Source: Alphaproteobacteria bacterium (lineage in GTDB: Bacteria; Pseudomonadota; Alphaproteobacteria; Rhizobiales; Hyphomicrobiaceae). Taken from it: a stretch of DNA of 9,201 nucleotides. Each line of letters begins with the position of its first letter. Position 1 is the first letter of the stretch. The translations under genes and the position numbers were made by a program. Under the pieces are notes generated by a model. That model saw only the letters and a program-made list of their open reading frames with translations. It was not told the origin of the DNA and ran no database searches. The DNA lies in NCBI GenBank assembly GCA_022600335.1, contig JAHZKN010000147.1:1-9201 (forward strand), in the 5' to 3' direction. Positions 1 through 8,063 of the stretch are shown here, one piece after another.

Positions 1-206
1 ACTTAGGTGCGCGCGTTCGGCGTTTGCTCGCGCAAACTTTTTGTTCTTGGAGCACAGTTGATACGTTTGCCGTTGTCATGGAGTAAACCTGTGAGAACGC
101 GCACCGGTTTCGATGCGTCGCGCTACACCTAACGCAAGGTCACAGCCGAGGCCATTGGCTGATTTGACGCTGGAAGCCCCCAGACGCAAAAGGAGGTGTG
201 AAAACG
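1..206. other. Non-coding left flank downstream of pbpC
   Basis: I see no convincing gene here. All three plus-strand frames stop within about 90 bases. The minus strand has one short open stretch from an ATG at 79-77 to the window edge (26 codons), which is too little to call. The plus strand carries a hairpin with a T-run, annotated separately. No clear intrinsic terminator for pbpC is visible on the minus strand: the small inverted repeats after the pbpC stop have stems of only about 4 bp and no T-tract. Confidence 0.5.
22..42 (+). terminator. Candidate intrinsic terminator of a plus-strand gene to the left
   Basis: A perfect 6-bp stem GTTTGC/GCAAAC encloses the loop TCGC and is followed at once by TTTTT at 38-42. 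On the minus strand no T-tract follows the hairpin, so it would act on plus-strand transcription entering from the left. A TAG in plus frame 1 at 4-6 lies just upstream and could be the stop of that gene. The short stem with three A-T pairs makes this a modest terminator. If correct, the neighbour is convergent with pbpC. Confidence 0.42.
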
Positions 207-2486
207 CTATCTGAGGCGGACGTGCACGCGGGCTGCTTGTCCTTCGGCATCAATCACTGACAAATTGACAAACCCTGCCCCGTCTGGCGTCCAAGTGGCC
301 GAGCGACGATGTGCGGGAGATGAAATAGGTGTGCCGTTCACCAGCCAAGTGAGAGGTAGTGCTCCTCCGGTAGCTTTGAGAACCAGCGGCTCGCCATCGC
401 GCGCCTCAACATCCAACTCCGATCGGTCCGGTGGGAACGCAATCGCGACGTTTTGCACTTCGAACGGACCACGGGGTTTGTGCGCAGCATGATCTCCACG
501 AAACCGTTTCAACGGCGGCGGTAGATCACGACCTGAGGCGCGCAACACACCCGATGGCGGCTTCGGCAACGGCGTTGCCTTCTGGCGCAGGCGGGTAAAA
601 GCATCAAACAATATCGGTGCCGCCGCAGTGCGGCCAATCAGGCCAGGTGTTGATGTTGCATCCGCACGACCGACCCACACAGCAATGGTGTACGCACCAT
701 CATAGCCGACGGCCCAGGCATCACGATAGCCATAAGACGTGCCGGTTTTGTAAGCGATGCGGCCGGCCTTGGCGTGGGTCGGCACGGGCGCATCTAAAAG
801 AATATCTGTGACGTACCAACTGGCGACAGGTGACAAAAGATGCGTCTTCTTGCTGCCTGTCTTGCCCGCTGCAGTCGTAGGTGATGTGCCGGCAGTGGGG
901 TCTCTTTCTGCGCCGTGTCGCTGCGATTGATTTTCAGTGGCACCACTTTTGCGCCATGTGATGTTGGCCGGAACGCCACTGCGCGCAAGTGCAGAATAAA
1001 CGGATACCAAATCCATCATGCGCATGCCAACACCGCCAAGGGCAACAGCAAGTGATGGCTGAGCATCTTCTGGCAACTTGGCCAAAACATCAAAGGTGCG
1101 CAATCTGTCCACTAACCGAACCGGACCAACGGCATGCAAAAGTTTCACTGCAGGTATGTTGAGCGACAATCCAAGGGCCTCACGCACGGTCACGGCACCA
1201 TGGAAGCGATCATCAAAATTCTCAGGGCTATAGTTCCCAAACCGTACGCGACGATCCTCAATCAGTGTTTCGGGATGTACCAAACCGGCTTCAAAGCCGA
1301 GACCATAAATGATTGGCTTTAGCGTAGACCCGGGAGACCGAACGGCTTGCACCATATCAATGCTGCCTCTGCGGTCAGCATCAAGATAGTCAGACGAGCC
1401 AACATAAGCGACCACATTTCCCGTACGATTTTCGATTGCCAAAAGTGCCGAGGAAAGTTTGTCACCCATCACTCGCGTTTGTTCTTTGAGCAACGTCTGC
1501 AACGCCCGTTGTTTTGACTTATCCAAAGTTGTTCGGTGTTTTTGTTCGTCCGGAAACACTGCTAGCTCTTGCTCGGCAAGGTGCGGGGCCAACATTGGAA
1601 AGGGCTTGCGTTTGGTTGGCACAGATTCACTTTTTGCACGCAGAGCTTCGGCAACTGAGATCACGCCAGCGTCCGTTGCGCGATCGAGCACGCGGTTGCG
1701 TGCATGTCGTGCACGACCCGAAAAGCGATCTGGACGCCGGCTCTCTGGCGATTGCGGCAGGGCAACCAGAAGGGCTGCCTCACCAAGCGACAATCGCTTG
1801 GGTTCTTTACCAAAGTATGCAAGCGACGCGGCACGCACGCCTTCGATATTGCCACCAAACGGCGCTAGTCTCAGATAGAGGTTGAGGATCTCTGTTTTGC
1901 TCAGCGCCTCCTCCAATTGCAACGCACGCACCATTTGGCGGACCTTGCGAGCCAACGAGCGTTCGTGACGACGCTCAACCAAGCGCGCCACTTGCATGGT
2001 GAGCGTAGACGCGCCTGAAACAATGCGGCCATTGAGTAAAAACTGCCCGAACGCACGCACTAAGGCCTGTGGATCGACGCCAGAATGATCAAAGAAGCGC
2101 TTGTCCTCAAACGCTAACAGGAGGGAGAGATAGCGCGAATCGACATCGCCTGTTGTGACAGGCAATCGCCAGCGCCCCTCTTTTGTTGTAAAGGCGCGAA
2201 GCAAGTCGTCATTACGATCGACAACAATGGTTGAGAGAAAACGGGTCTGCGAAAGGTCCAACGCTCCGAGCGAGGTCTTACTGGTGTACAGACCAACTAC
2301 GATGCCAATGGTGAGACCGAGGCCAGCGCATAAACCAACTCCACCCAACCGAGCGAGCGAGCAAGCAAGCCTGCCGGTGCGCGCCGCGGCGAAACGGCGG
2401 CTACGCCCCCATTGATTTGCGTAATGATCCGACACTGTGATCAGCCCCTGCTCTGTTTCTTCAGAATGCGATCCCACTCCTGACAC
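207..2486 (-). CDS. pbpC: Penicillin-binding protein 1C (bifunctional glycosyltransferase/transpeptidase)
   Basis: Class A penicillin-binding protein of the PBP1C type, 759 residues, close to the family's usual 750-800. It is anchored in the inner membrane and would polymerise lipid II into glycan and cross-link peptides in the periplasm. A cytoplasmic tail (about 1-43) precedes one membrane segment (about 46-67). The GT51 domain (about 88-265) has the catalytic-Glu motif with E127 and H134, GASTLTMQ at 158-165, and the APFGGN block at 208-213. The transpeptidase domain (about 315-610) has the S387-x-x-K390 motif, SLN at 441-443 and KTGTS at 580-584. The C-terminal ~85 residues match the beta-sandwich domain typical of PBP1C. 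A low-complexity Ser/Thr/Gly-rich insert (about 511-548) lies between the SxN and KTG motifs. The start is a GTG three bases after the macroglobulin stop, but AGGA is only 1 nt before it; GTG codon 4 (2477) or codon 18 (2435, behind AGGGG) may be the real start. It probably shares the macroglobulin transcript and is translationally coupled to it. Confidence 0.95.
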   Translation of the reverse strand: MSGVGSHSEETEQGLITVSDHYANQWGRSRRFAAARTGRLACSLARLGGVGLCAGLGLTIGIVVGLYTSKTSLGALDLSQTRFLSTIVVDRNDDLLRAFTTKEGRWRLPVTTGDVDSRYLSLLLAFEDKRFFDHSGVDPQALVRAFGQFLLNGRIVSGASTLTMQVARLVERRHERSLARKVRQMVRALQLEEALSKTEILNLYLRLAPFGGNIEGVRAASLAYFGKEPKRLSLGEAALLVALPQSPESRRPDRFSGRARHARNRVLDRATDAGVISVAEALRAKSESVPTKRKPFPMLAPHLAEQELAVFPDEQKHRTTLDKSKQRALQTLLKEQTRVMGDKLSSALLAIENRTGNVVAYVGSSDYLDADRRGSIDMVQAVRSPGSTLKPIIYGLGFEAGLVHPETLIEDRRVRFGNYSPENFDDRFHGAVTVREALGLSLNIPAVKLLHAVGPVRLVDRLRTFDVLAKLPEDAQPSLAVALGGVGMRMMDLVSVYSALARSGVPANITWRKSGATENQSQRHGAERDPTAGTSPTTAAGKTGSKKTHLLSPVASWYVTDILLDAPVPTHAKAGRIAYKTGTSYGYRDAWAVGYDGAYTIAVWVGRADATSTPGLIGRTAAAPILFDAFTRLRQKATPLPKPPSGVLRASGRDLPPPLKRFRGDHAAHKPRGPFEVQNVAIAFPPDRSELDVEARDGEPLVLKATGGALPLTWLVNGTPISSPAHRRSATWTPDGAGFVNLSVIDAEGQAARVHVRLR
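2351..2370. repeat. Tetranucleotide repeat (GAGC)3(AAGC)2 inside pbpC
   Basis: Five adjacent 4-bp units, three GAGC followed by two AAGC on the plus strand, lie within codons about 39-46 of pbpC, just before the membrane segment. The unit length is not a multiple of three, so gain or loss of one unit would shift the frame near the start of the protein. Five units with one substitution class is short for an active contingency repeat; it may be chance in GC-rich Leu/Ala/Ser/Arg codons. Confidence 0.5.
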
Positions 2487-2489
2487 GTC

Positions 2490-5400
2490 CTACTTGCCGC
2501 TGACCCTCAATCGACCCGCCTCGGTGCGCGCGTAGCGCTCCGGCCGGTACATATCTTCGACAGAGGCTGCAGGATGGACAAACGTACCCGGTGTGACGGC
2601 GCGCACAATGTAAGCAACTGTTGCCGATGCTGCTGGACCGGATGACTGTGCTGGTTGCGTTGCCGCCCCATTGGCATCAGTTGTCTGTGCCTTACGCTTA
2701 GGCGCCTTGGCCAGATTGATTGCCGCTACCATGCGGTCATCACGAAACGCGACATGATCCGGTGTGATCGGCGACTTGAGCCAACTTAAGCTCTGGATAT
2801 CGCCGCCATCGACCAAGCGTGGGTTTTCAATTTCAAAACCAGCCGGCACGTGATCGGAAAGCAAGATGTTGCCTTTGGCTTCATCGCTTTCGACTTTCAC
2901 AACTGCAACCAAGCGATCATTCTGCTTGAGGGTACTCGACCCACCCTGCGCGCTGGCCAGGTCAACAGATTGACCATCGAGCGTGTAGTAGCTGCGCTGC
3001 AGAGTGAAACCTTTCGCTGCGGCCGGTTGTGGCTTCAAAGACGCCCCGATTACTGAGATCACCGCATCAACGCGGTCATCTCCGTTGTTTGTGACCACAA
3101 TATCACGGGTCAGCTCGTGTGCCTTGATCACGCGTTGCAGGGTGCCTGTCACCGGCGCGCCATCAATTGCAATGTTTGATGCCTTGAGTTCCTCACGCAG
3201 AGCGTTTGCTGCCAACAACAGCCAAGCTTGTTCCTGCGTGGACGTGTACGTACGCGCCATATAGGCAGTCGCAACCACATCCATGAGCGTTGGCGTTGCA
3301 GCCTTAGACACACCGGATTCAGATGCAAGCGTAATCAACGCAGCGCCATCGCGCAGTGCGGAACCGTAATCTCTGCGCGCGGTTGCGGCGGTCGCAATAT
3401 CAAACGTGCCTTGTGCAGACTTAAACGCGCGTGCCGCACGTTTGACGTCACCCATCATCGCGAGTGCGGCACCAATTTGCGCCTTTGCGAGCGGCGTCGT
3501 AAAGCGATCTAACCTGGCATCCGCATAGTAGCGCAATTCACCGATCGGAGCGCGACTATTGCGGGCTAAGACATAAAGTGCGTAAGCACGTGCCTCGCCG
3601 CCCTTCTTGAAATCAGACGCGTTGACAACAAAGTTTTGCAATCGGTCGAGCGCTAAGTCATAGCCCCTGGCTTTGACCTCAAAGCCCTGCTCTTTGGCGC
3701 GGGTCATGAAGTCCATGATATATCCAGTGAGCCATACGTCGGCACCGCTTGGACCCCACACACCGAATGAGCCGGATGCATTTTGCATTTCAAAGACGCG
3801 GTTGATGGCTTTTTGAATACGCGCTTTGACCTTGTCGTCTTTGGCTAAGCCAAGATCACTGGACAGCGTGTTGACATAAAGGAGCGGCAGCGCGCGTGAG
3901 ATCGTTTGCTCGGCACAGCCATACGGGTAGCGATCAAGCGACGTGAGCAGGGCCGGCACATCAAGGCGTGCCGTCGGCCCGACGCTCACATTGAGCGTAG
4001 TCTCACTTGCAATCAGGCCGGCGATCAAATCTTGCCCGAGCGTCAGCGTACCACCGCGACCGGCAACAGAGCTCACCGTTGTTCGTTTGATATCGCGCGA
4101 CGGCGGTTTGACGTCGAAGGTCAACTCACGTGCGACATCGATACCGCCTGGGCCGGTGACCCGCACGGTGTAGGTGTGCAACCCGACCTGCTTCGGTGCA
4201 ATCTCAAAACCTTCAAGCACACGCTGGGAGGTGGCGAGCGATACTTGCCGCTCTGTAATGCGTTTGGTTTTAATAACCGCGGGTGCGAGTGGATCACCGC
4301 CAACATCAACGGCCATTGTATAGGTGCCCTCTGCCCCTTCGACATTGTGGATGCTCATCTGCACTTTTGCTGCATCACCTAATGTCAAGAATCGTGGGCC
4401 CGACGCGGTGAGCGCAATCGCATCACGCACAATGACGTTTTGACTGGCGCTACCAAGCTTGTCTCGTGTCCAAGCAACGGCCATCAGACGCACAGATCCG
4501 TTAAAGTCGGGGAGCTTAAACGACACCGTTGCCGATCCATCCGCACCAACACTGACGATGCCTGAATAGAATGCGATGGTTTTTTCAACCGGCGGCGCAC
4601 CAGCCGTATTCATGGCTGACCCTGCATCGCCGCCAGAGCGCATGCGACCGCGCTCGGCGCGCATGCCGTCGATCAGCCGGCCATAGAGGTCGCGAATTTC
4701 CATGCTGAGGCGGCGTTGCGCATAAAAATGCGCTCGTGGTTGCGGCGACTTAAAGTCCGTAACATTGAGGATTCCAACATCAACGGCGGCTACCGTGACA
4801 TAGGCTTTCTCACCCTGCGTCAGGCCTGAAATTGAGATCGGAACATCAAGCGTCGTCGCCGACTTGATCTTTTTTGCTGCCGACAACGCGACTTGGAGTG
4901 TGCGCGCCGTTTGATCAACTGCAATCCATTTCACACCCACAGACCGGCTCGGCATGCGTTTCGCCGTCTCATCCATCGGACGGTAGAGCAGGGCTGTTGC
5001 ATAAGCGCCTGGGCCCCAGTCTTTGCCCACGGTAAGGTCAATATCACCACCGCCTTTGGCAATCTCAACCTGCTTCATGATGTGCACACCACCACCAAGC
5101 ACGGCAACGAGCGCCTTGCCAGCATGGCGCGAGGCAATACGCAACTTGGCCGTTTCGCCAACTGCGTATCTCTCTTTATCAAGTGCGACATCGAGCAATT
5201 CTGGACTGTCTGATGACTTTCCAGTGGTGAACCAGCCGGCATTAAATAAAACATTGCTGGCCATCTGGGCACCGTCGGCGGATGTCACCGTCAAGCGGTA
5301 GCGGCCATAGCGCACTGGCATCTCAATTTTGGCTGGGCTGTTCGCTGCAACGTCAACGGTACCGTCACCAACTTTGCGGGTGATGGTTTGCGGCTCATAT

Positions 5401-7826
5401 AGCCACTGCCCGTTGCTGTTGTACCATTGCCAACTGGTTTCCAGTCGGAACAACTCCCAGCGCAGACCCTGGGTGGCAACGGACTTATTGGCTGCATCCA
5501 ACACTATGAGATTGAATTCCGCAGCGCTGTCTTCCGGCAACCCAGTCACTTCAAAGAGCGGCTTCACACCAATGCGTGGTCTACCGGGGTCAACCGGCAG
5601 TGTCGTTGACCGTTCAATGGTTCTGCCACCTGGCTCGCGTAGACGCAGCAGAACTTTTGCTTCCAGAGGCCGCGCCGTTTTTGGAATTTGCGGCAGTGTG
5701 ATGCGCGCTTTGGCACGACCATCGGGGCCCGTCTTTGACAAGTCATCAAGTGATTTGCGGACCTGAGTAATCGTCTCATCCGCCAAACCGAAGGAATAGC
5801 CAGAAAATCCTTTGACGCCTCTGTTTGCCGGACGAACAATCACTTCACCTTCAAGGCCAAGATCAGCCGCCGGCGGGCCGTAAAGGTAGCGACCTGCAAC
5901 GTCGATGTCCTGAGCTGCGCCTGGCGACAGACGCGCGTCACCGGCATCCAGTGTCAGCTCCAAACGCTCCGGTTGGAAATCCTCAACCAGGAACGAAACC
6001 TGTGCGATCGATTCCGCTTTCGGATCGATATGAATTTTTGCCCGCCAAGTCCCAGCCATCGCTGCATCACTGAGCCAAAGCGCATGAGAGCGTCCACCGA
6101 GATACGCGTCTTGCAAGGCAGCGCGCGCATGTTCAACACCATCAGGACGGGAAATGATCAACGTCACGGGCACTGCGGCGGCAACGCCAGCACTGTCGCG
6201 CACGAGTGCTGTCAGATTGACTTCTTCGCCAGGGCGGTAAACACCGCGCTCTGTGTAGAGATAACCATCAATTGGCCCCGGTGCTTTACGCCCCTTGACG
6301 CCGCGGTCCGATAAATCAAACGCATTAGCTCTTAAATCGAGGAAGGCGTATTCACCGTTCGCGTTCTGGGCAACGAGTATCGCTGGCTCCATGCCGCCTT
6401 CACCACGGGTCCAGCGATCTTCGAAATGGGCGTAACCATTGTCATCTGTTGTCGCTGTGGCGAGCACCTCGTTGTTGCGCGCCACAAGCTTCACAGACAC
6501 TTTTGCTTTTGGATCGGCTTCAGCCAGTGAGCGCACAAACGCATGCACGCCGTCGTCGCCTGAAAAGGCTGTCAGGCCGAGATCAGAAACAATAAACCAC
6601 TGCGTGGGTTGGCTCCGCCATTTCTCGTGTGGTCGATCCGCTGGCCGCGCTGTCATGACATAGGCACCAGGTTTCAACGCACCAAGCACATCTGCCACAG
6701 GAAACGCTGTTGTGATTTCTCGGTTAAGGGTTGTCGCCACATCCATACGGCCGGCGTAAATTTTTGCACCCGACTGGGTCTTGAGCTGTTCCAAATCGTA
6801 GCCCGAGAGCTGACGGCTCAACGCACCACTCTCAATCTGAGAGGACAGGCTGCGGTCACCAACCCGGTAGACTTCGATATCCACCTTGTCGGTGTTGACA
6901 CTGACTAAAGGAATGCCCTGCTGTCCGCGCGCCGGCAGCACATAAGCTTTGCCTGTGAAGCGCACAAACGGCTTGCGGTCTGGCACATAGATCGCAAGAT
7001 CAAGCGCCTTGTTCAGCGATTCACCAATGTCCGAGGGAAGGCCCGCACGAATTTGAATCTGATAGCGCTCGCCATGCTTGACTGCACCTAGACAGAGTTG
7101 CTTTTTTTCGGCCTCTAGCTTTTGTGGGTCTTTACCGTCGATGGCGACAAATTTTGAGAAGTCTTTCACAGACCGAGACAAGAGTTCCGAAAAGCGAATG
7201 CAGATGCGGGGGTCCGTAACATCACTCTCGGTCGTATAGTCCATCATACGGAAGCCGTGTTCAACGCGCAGAGCCTCATAAGCTTGACGCACCTCGGCAT
7301 TTTCCACGTAAGCCAAACTGGTTTTGAGTGCATCGATTGCAGGACGCCAATACGCCCGCCGCTTGAGAGCATCTGACAAAATAAACAGCGCTTCGGCCCG
7401 GTCCTTATCTTGAAGTGCTAGTTGATAGGCGCGGTATGCGGCCCCACTGGCGTTCACCGGCAAGTCATAGCGTTCTGATGTGTTGGAAGGGTCCGGTTTG
7501 ATGGCTAACAGCGCCCGCGCCAGGCCGCGCCAGTTGGTTGGATTCTTGTCTTCAAGAACCACGGCCGAAGCGTACCCGCGCGAAGCCGCGCGCGGATCAG
7601 AACCCAAAGCGCGACGCGCACGTATCCGCAGCACGCCTGGGCGCGCATTTTCGCGTTTCCAATGGGTCTTGATAAACGTCTCGTAGCGGGCGGCATCTTT
7701 TTCTAAGCCGCGGTGGGCAAACTTGGCTGGCTCTGCCGAGGCCACAAGGCTGGCAACACTCAGCAGGCTCACGCCTAAGAGGAAGCGCAAAATCCGAGAA
7801 AGAAAAAAAGGCATGGGGGGGCTCAT
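2490..7826 (-). CDS. Bacterial alpha-2-macroglobulin (YfhM-like), thioester-containing protease trap
   Basis: Large periplasmic protein of 1778 residues, homologous to E. coli YfhM (about 1650). The family traps proteases: cleavage of a bait region triggers a conformational change, and an internal Cys-Gln thioester links covalently to the attacker. Order: signal peptide (about 5-31, cleavage after VASA, no lipobox Cys); helical TPR-like stretch (about 33-195); macroglobulin domains, one holding YTERGVYRPGE at 524-534; Gly/Ser/Arg-rich bait region (about 1051-1082); the block from FYSG at 1086-1089 to AVAWT at 1116-1120; thioester domain (about 1285-1550) with CAEQ at 1304-1307; C-terminal macroglobulin-like domain (about 1600-1778). 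There are only three cysteines: C209 and C245, which could form a disulfide, and thioester C1304. Start: the first ATG (7826) has AAGG directly abutting it; the ATG at codon 5 (7814) gives a cleaner signal peptide, with AAGGA 11 nt upstream, and may be the true start. pbpC follows 3 nt after the TAG, so the two form an operon. Absence of a lipobox suggests a soluble periplasmic or secreted form, unlike lipidated YfhM. Confidence 0.96.
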   Translation of the reverse strand: MSPPMPFFLSRILRFLLGVSLLSVASLVASAEPAKFAHRGLEKDAARYETFIKTHWKRENARPGVLRIRARRALGSDPRAASRGYASAVVLEDKNPTNWRGLARALLAIKPDPSNTSERYDLPVNASGAAYRAYQLALQDKDRAEALFILSDALKRRAYWRPAIDALKTSLAYVENAEVRQAYEALRVEHGFRMMDYTTESDVTDPRICIRFSELLSRSVKDFSKFVAIDGKDPQKLEAEKKQLCLGAVKHGERYQIQIRAGLPSDIGESLNKALDLAIYVPDRKPFVRFTGKAYVLPARGQQGIPLVSVNTDKVDIEVYRVGDRSLSSQIESGALSRQLSGYDLEQLKTQSGAKIYAGRMDVATTLNREITTAFPVADVLGALKPGAYVMTARPADRPHEKWRSQPTQWFIVSDLGLTAFSGDDGVHAFVRSLAEADPKAKVSVKLVARNNEVLATATTDDNGYAHFEDRWTRGEGGMEPAILVAQNANGEYAFLDLRANAFDLSDRGVKGRKAPGPIDGYLYTERGVYRPGEEVNLTALVRDSAGVAAAVPVTLIISRPDGVEHARAALQDAYLGGRSHALWLSDAAMAGTWRAKIHIDPKAESIAQVSFLVEDFQPERLELTLDAGDARLSPGAAQDIDVAGRYLYGPPAADLGLEGEVIVRPANRGVKGFSGYSFGLADETITQVRKSLDDLSKTGPDGRAKARITLPQIPKTARPLEAKVLLRLREPGGRTIERSTTLPVDPGRPRIGVKPLFEVTGLPEDSAAEFNLIVLDAANKSVATQGLRWELFRLETSWQWYNSNGQWLYEPQTITRKVGDGTVDVAANSPAKIEMPVRYGRYRLTVTSADGAQMASNVLFNAGWFTTGKSSDSPELLDVALDKERYAVGETAKLRIASRHAGKALVAVLGGGVHIMKQVEIAKGGGDIDLTVGKDWGPGAYATALLYRPMDETAKRMPSRSVGVKWIAVDQTARTLQVALSAAKKIKSATTLDVPISISGLTQGEKAYVTVAAVDVGILNVTDFKSPQPRAHFYAQRRLSMEIRDLYGRLIDGMRAERGRMRSGGDAGSAMNTAGAPPVEKTIAFYSGIVSVGADGSATVSFKLPDFNGSVRLMAVAWTRDKLGSASQNVIVRDAIALTASGPRFLTLGDAAKVQMSIHNVEGAEGTYTMAVDVGGDPLAPAVIKTKRITERQVSLATSQRVLEGFEIAPKQVGLHTYTVRVTGPGGIDVARELTFDVKPPSRDIKRTTVSSVAGRGGTLTLGQDLIAGLIASETTLNVSVGPTARLDVPALLTSLDRYPYGCAEQTISRALPLLYVNTLSSDLGLAKDDKVKARIQKAINRVFEMQNASGSFGVWGPSGADVWLTGYIMDFMTRAKEQGFEVKARGYDLALDRLQNFVVNASDFKKGGEARAYALYVLARNSRAPIGELRYYADARLDRFTTPLAKAQIGAALAMMGDVKRAARAFKSAQGTFDIATAATARRDYGSALRDGAALITLASESGVSKAATPTLMDVVATAYMARTYTSTQEQAWLLLAANALREELKASNIAIDGAPVTGTLQRVIKAHELTRDIVVTNNGDDRVDAVISVIGASLKPQPAAAKGFTLQRSYYTLDGQSVDLASAQGGSSTLKQNDRLVAVVKVESDEAKGNILLSDHVPAGFEIENPRLVDGGDIQSLSWLKSPITPDHVAFRDDRMVAAINLAKAPKRKAQTTDANGAATQPAQSSGPAASATVAYIVRAVTPGTFVHPAASVEDMYRPERYARTEAGRLRVSGK
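7803..7821 (-). repeat. Homopolymer pair T7 and C7 flanking the second macroglobulin ATG
   Basis: On the coding strand a run of seven C (7821-7815) lies between the two candidate start codons, and a run of seven T (7809-7803) follows the second ATG at codons 7-8. A length change in the T-run would shift the frame from either start. A change in the C-run would shift the frame only from the first ATG; for the second ATG it would alter the distance to the upstream AAGGA. The runs are plainly visible; any regulatory role is inference. Confidence 0.6.
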
Positions 7827-7830
7827 CCTT
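7827..7830 (-). promoter_or_regulatory. Shine-Dalgarno-like AAGG at the macroglobulin start
   Basis: AAGG immediately precedes the upstream ATG (7826), leaving no spacer, which is too close for normal initiation there. Extended to AAGGA, it lies 11 nt before the downstream ATG at 7814, slightly too far. The motif therefore leans towards the downstream start but does not settle it. Confidence 0.35.
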
Positions 7831-8063
7831 GAAAGTGGCCTTCACCGGCAAAGGCGTTGTCGCAACATGGCGATGCAAGGTTCACTTTGGCACCCCGCAG
7901 CCGCGCAAAACCAGACCATCAGAGTCTAATGACAAAACATTGGCAGCAATGGAGGAGTTATCGGGAAATACCGGGGAATGCGCCTTGATTTTGCCTAACC
8001 CGCGCAGAACGTCCGATGTGGCCCAAGTTCACCGACCGAGGCGGGTGGCGTTAGGGTAAAGAG

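Noticed and set aside
1..79. Minus-strand open stretch from an ATG at 79-77 to the window edge
   Set aside because: Only 26 codons, weak AGG upstream, and it runs through the hairpin-plus-T5 element; too short to judge.
188..198. Very strong Shine-Dalgarno-like AAAGGAGGTG on the plus strand
   Set aside because: No start codon at a suitable distance opens a frame of any length; it is followed by in-frame stops and lies against the pbpC 3' end.
1459..1885. Overlapping plus-strand frames of 139 and 123 codons opposite pbpC
   Set aside because: Both are antisense to the conserved glycosyltransferase region, whose motifs prove the minus-strand frame.
3906..4382. A 158-codon plus-strand open frame opposite the macroglobulin
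   Set aside because: It lies wholly antisense to the thioester region of a clear gene; long antisense frames are expected in GC-biased coding DNA and its product has no recognisable features.
5329..5766. A 145-codon plus-strand open frame opposite the macroglobulin
   Set aside because: Shadow of the macroglobulin coding frame, with low-complexity Ser/Arg-rich translation.
7829..8059. Plus-strand frame starting with TTG in the gap before the macroglobulin
   Set aside because: No proper ribosome binding site or protein features, and it crosses the hairpin-bearing leader region.
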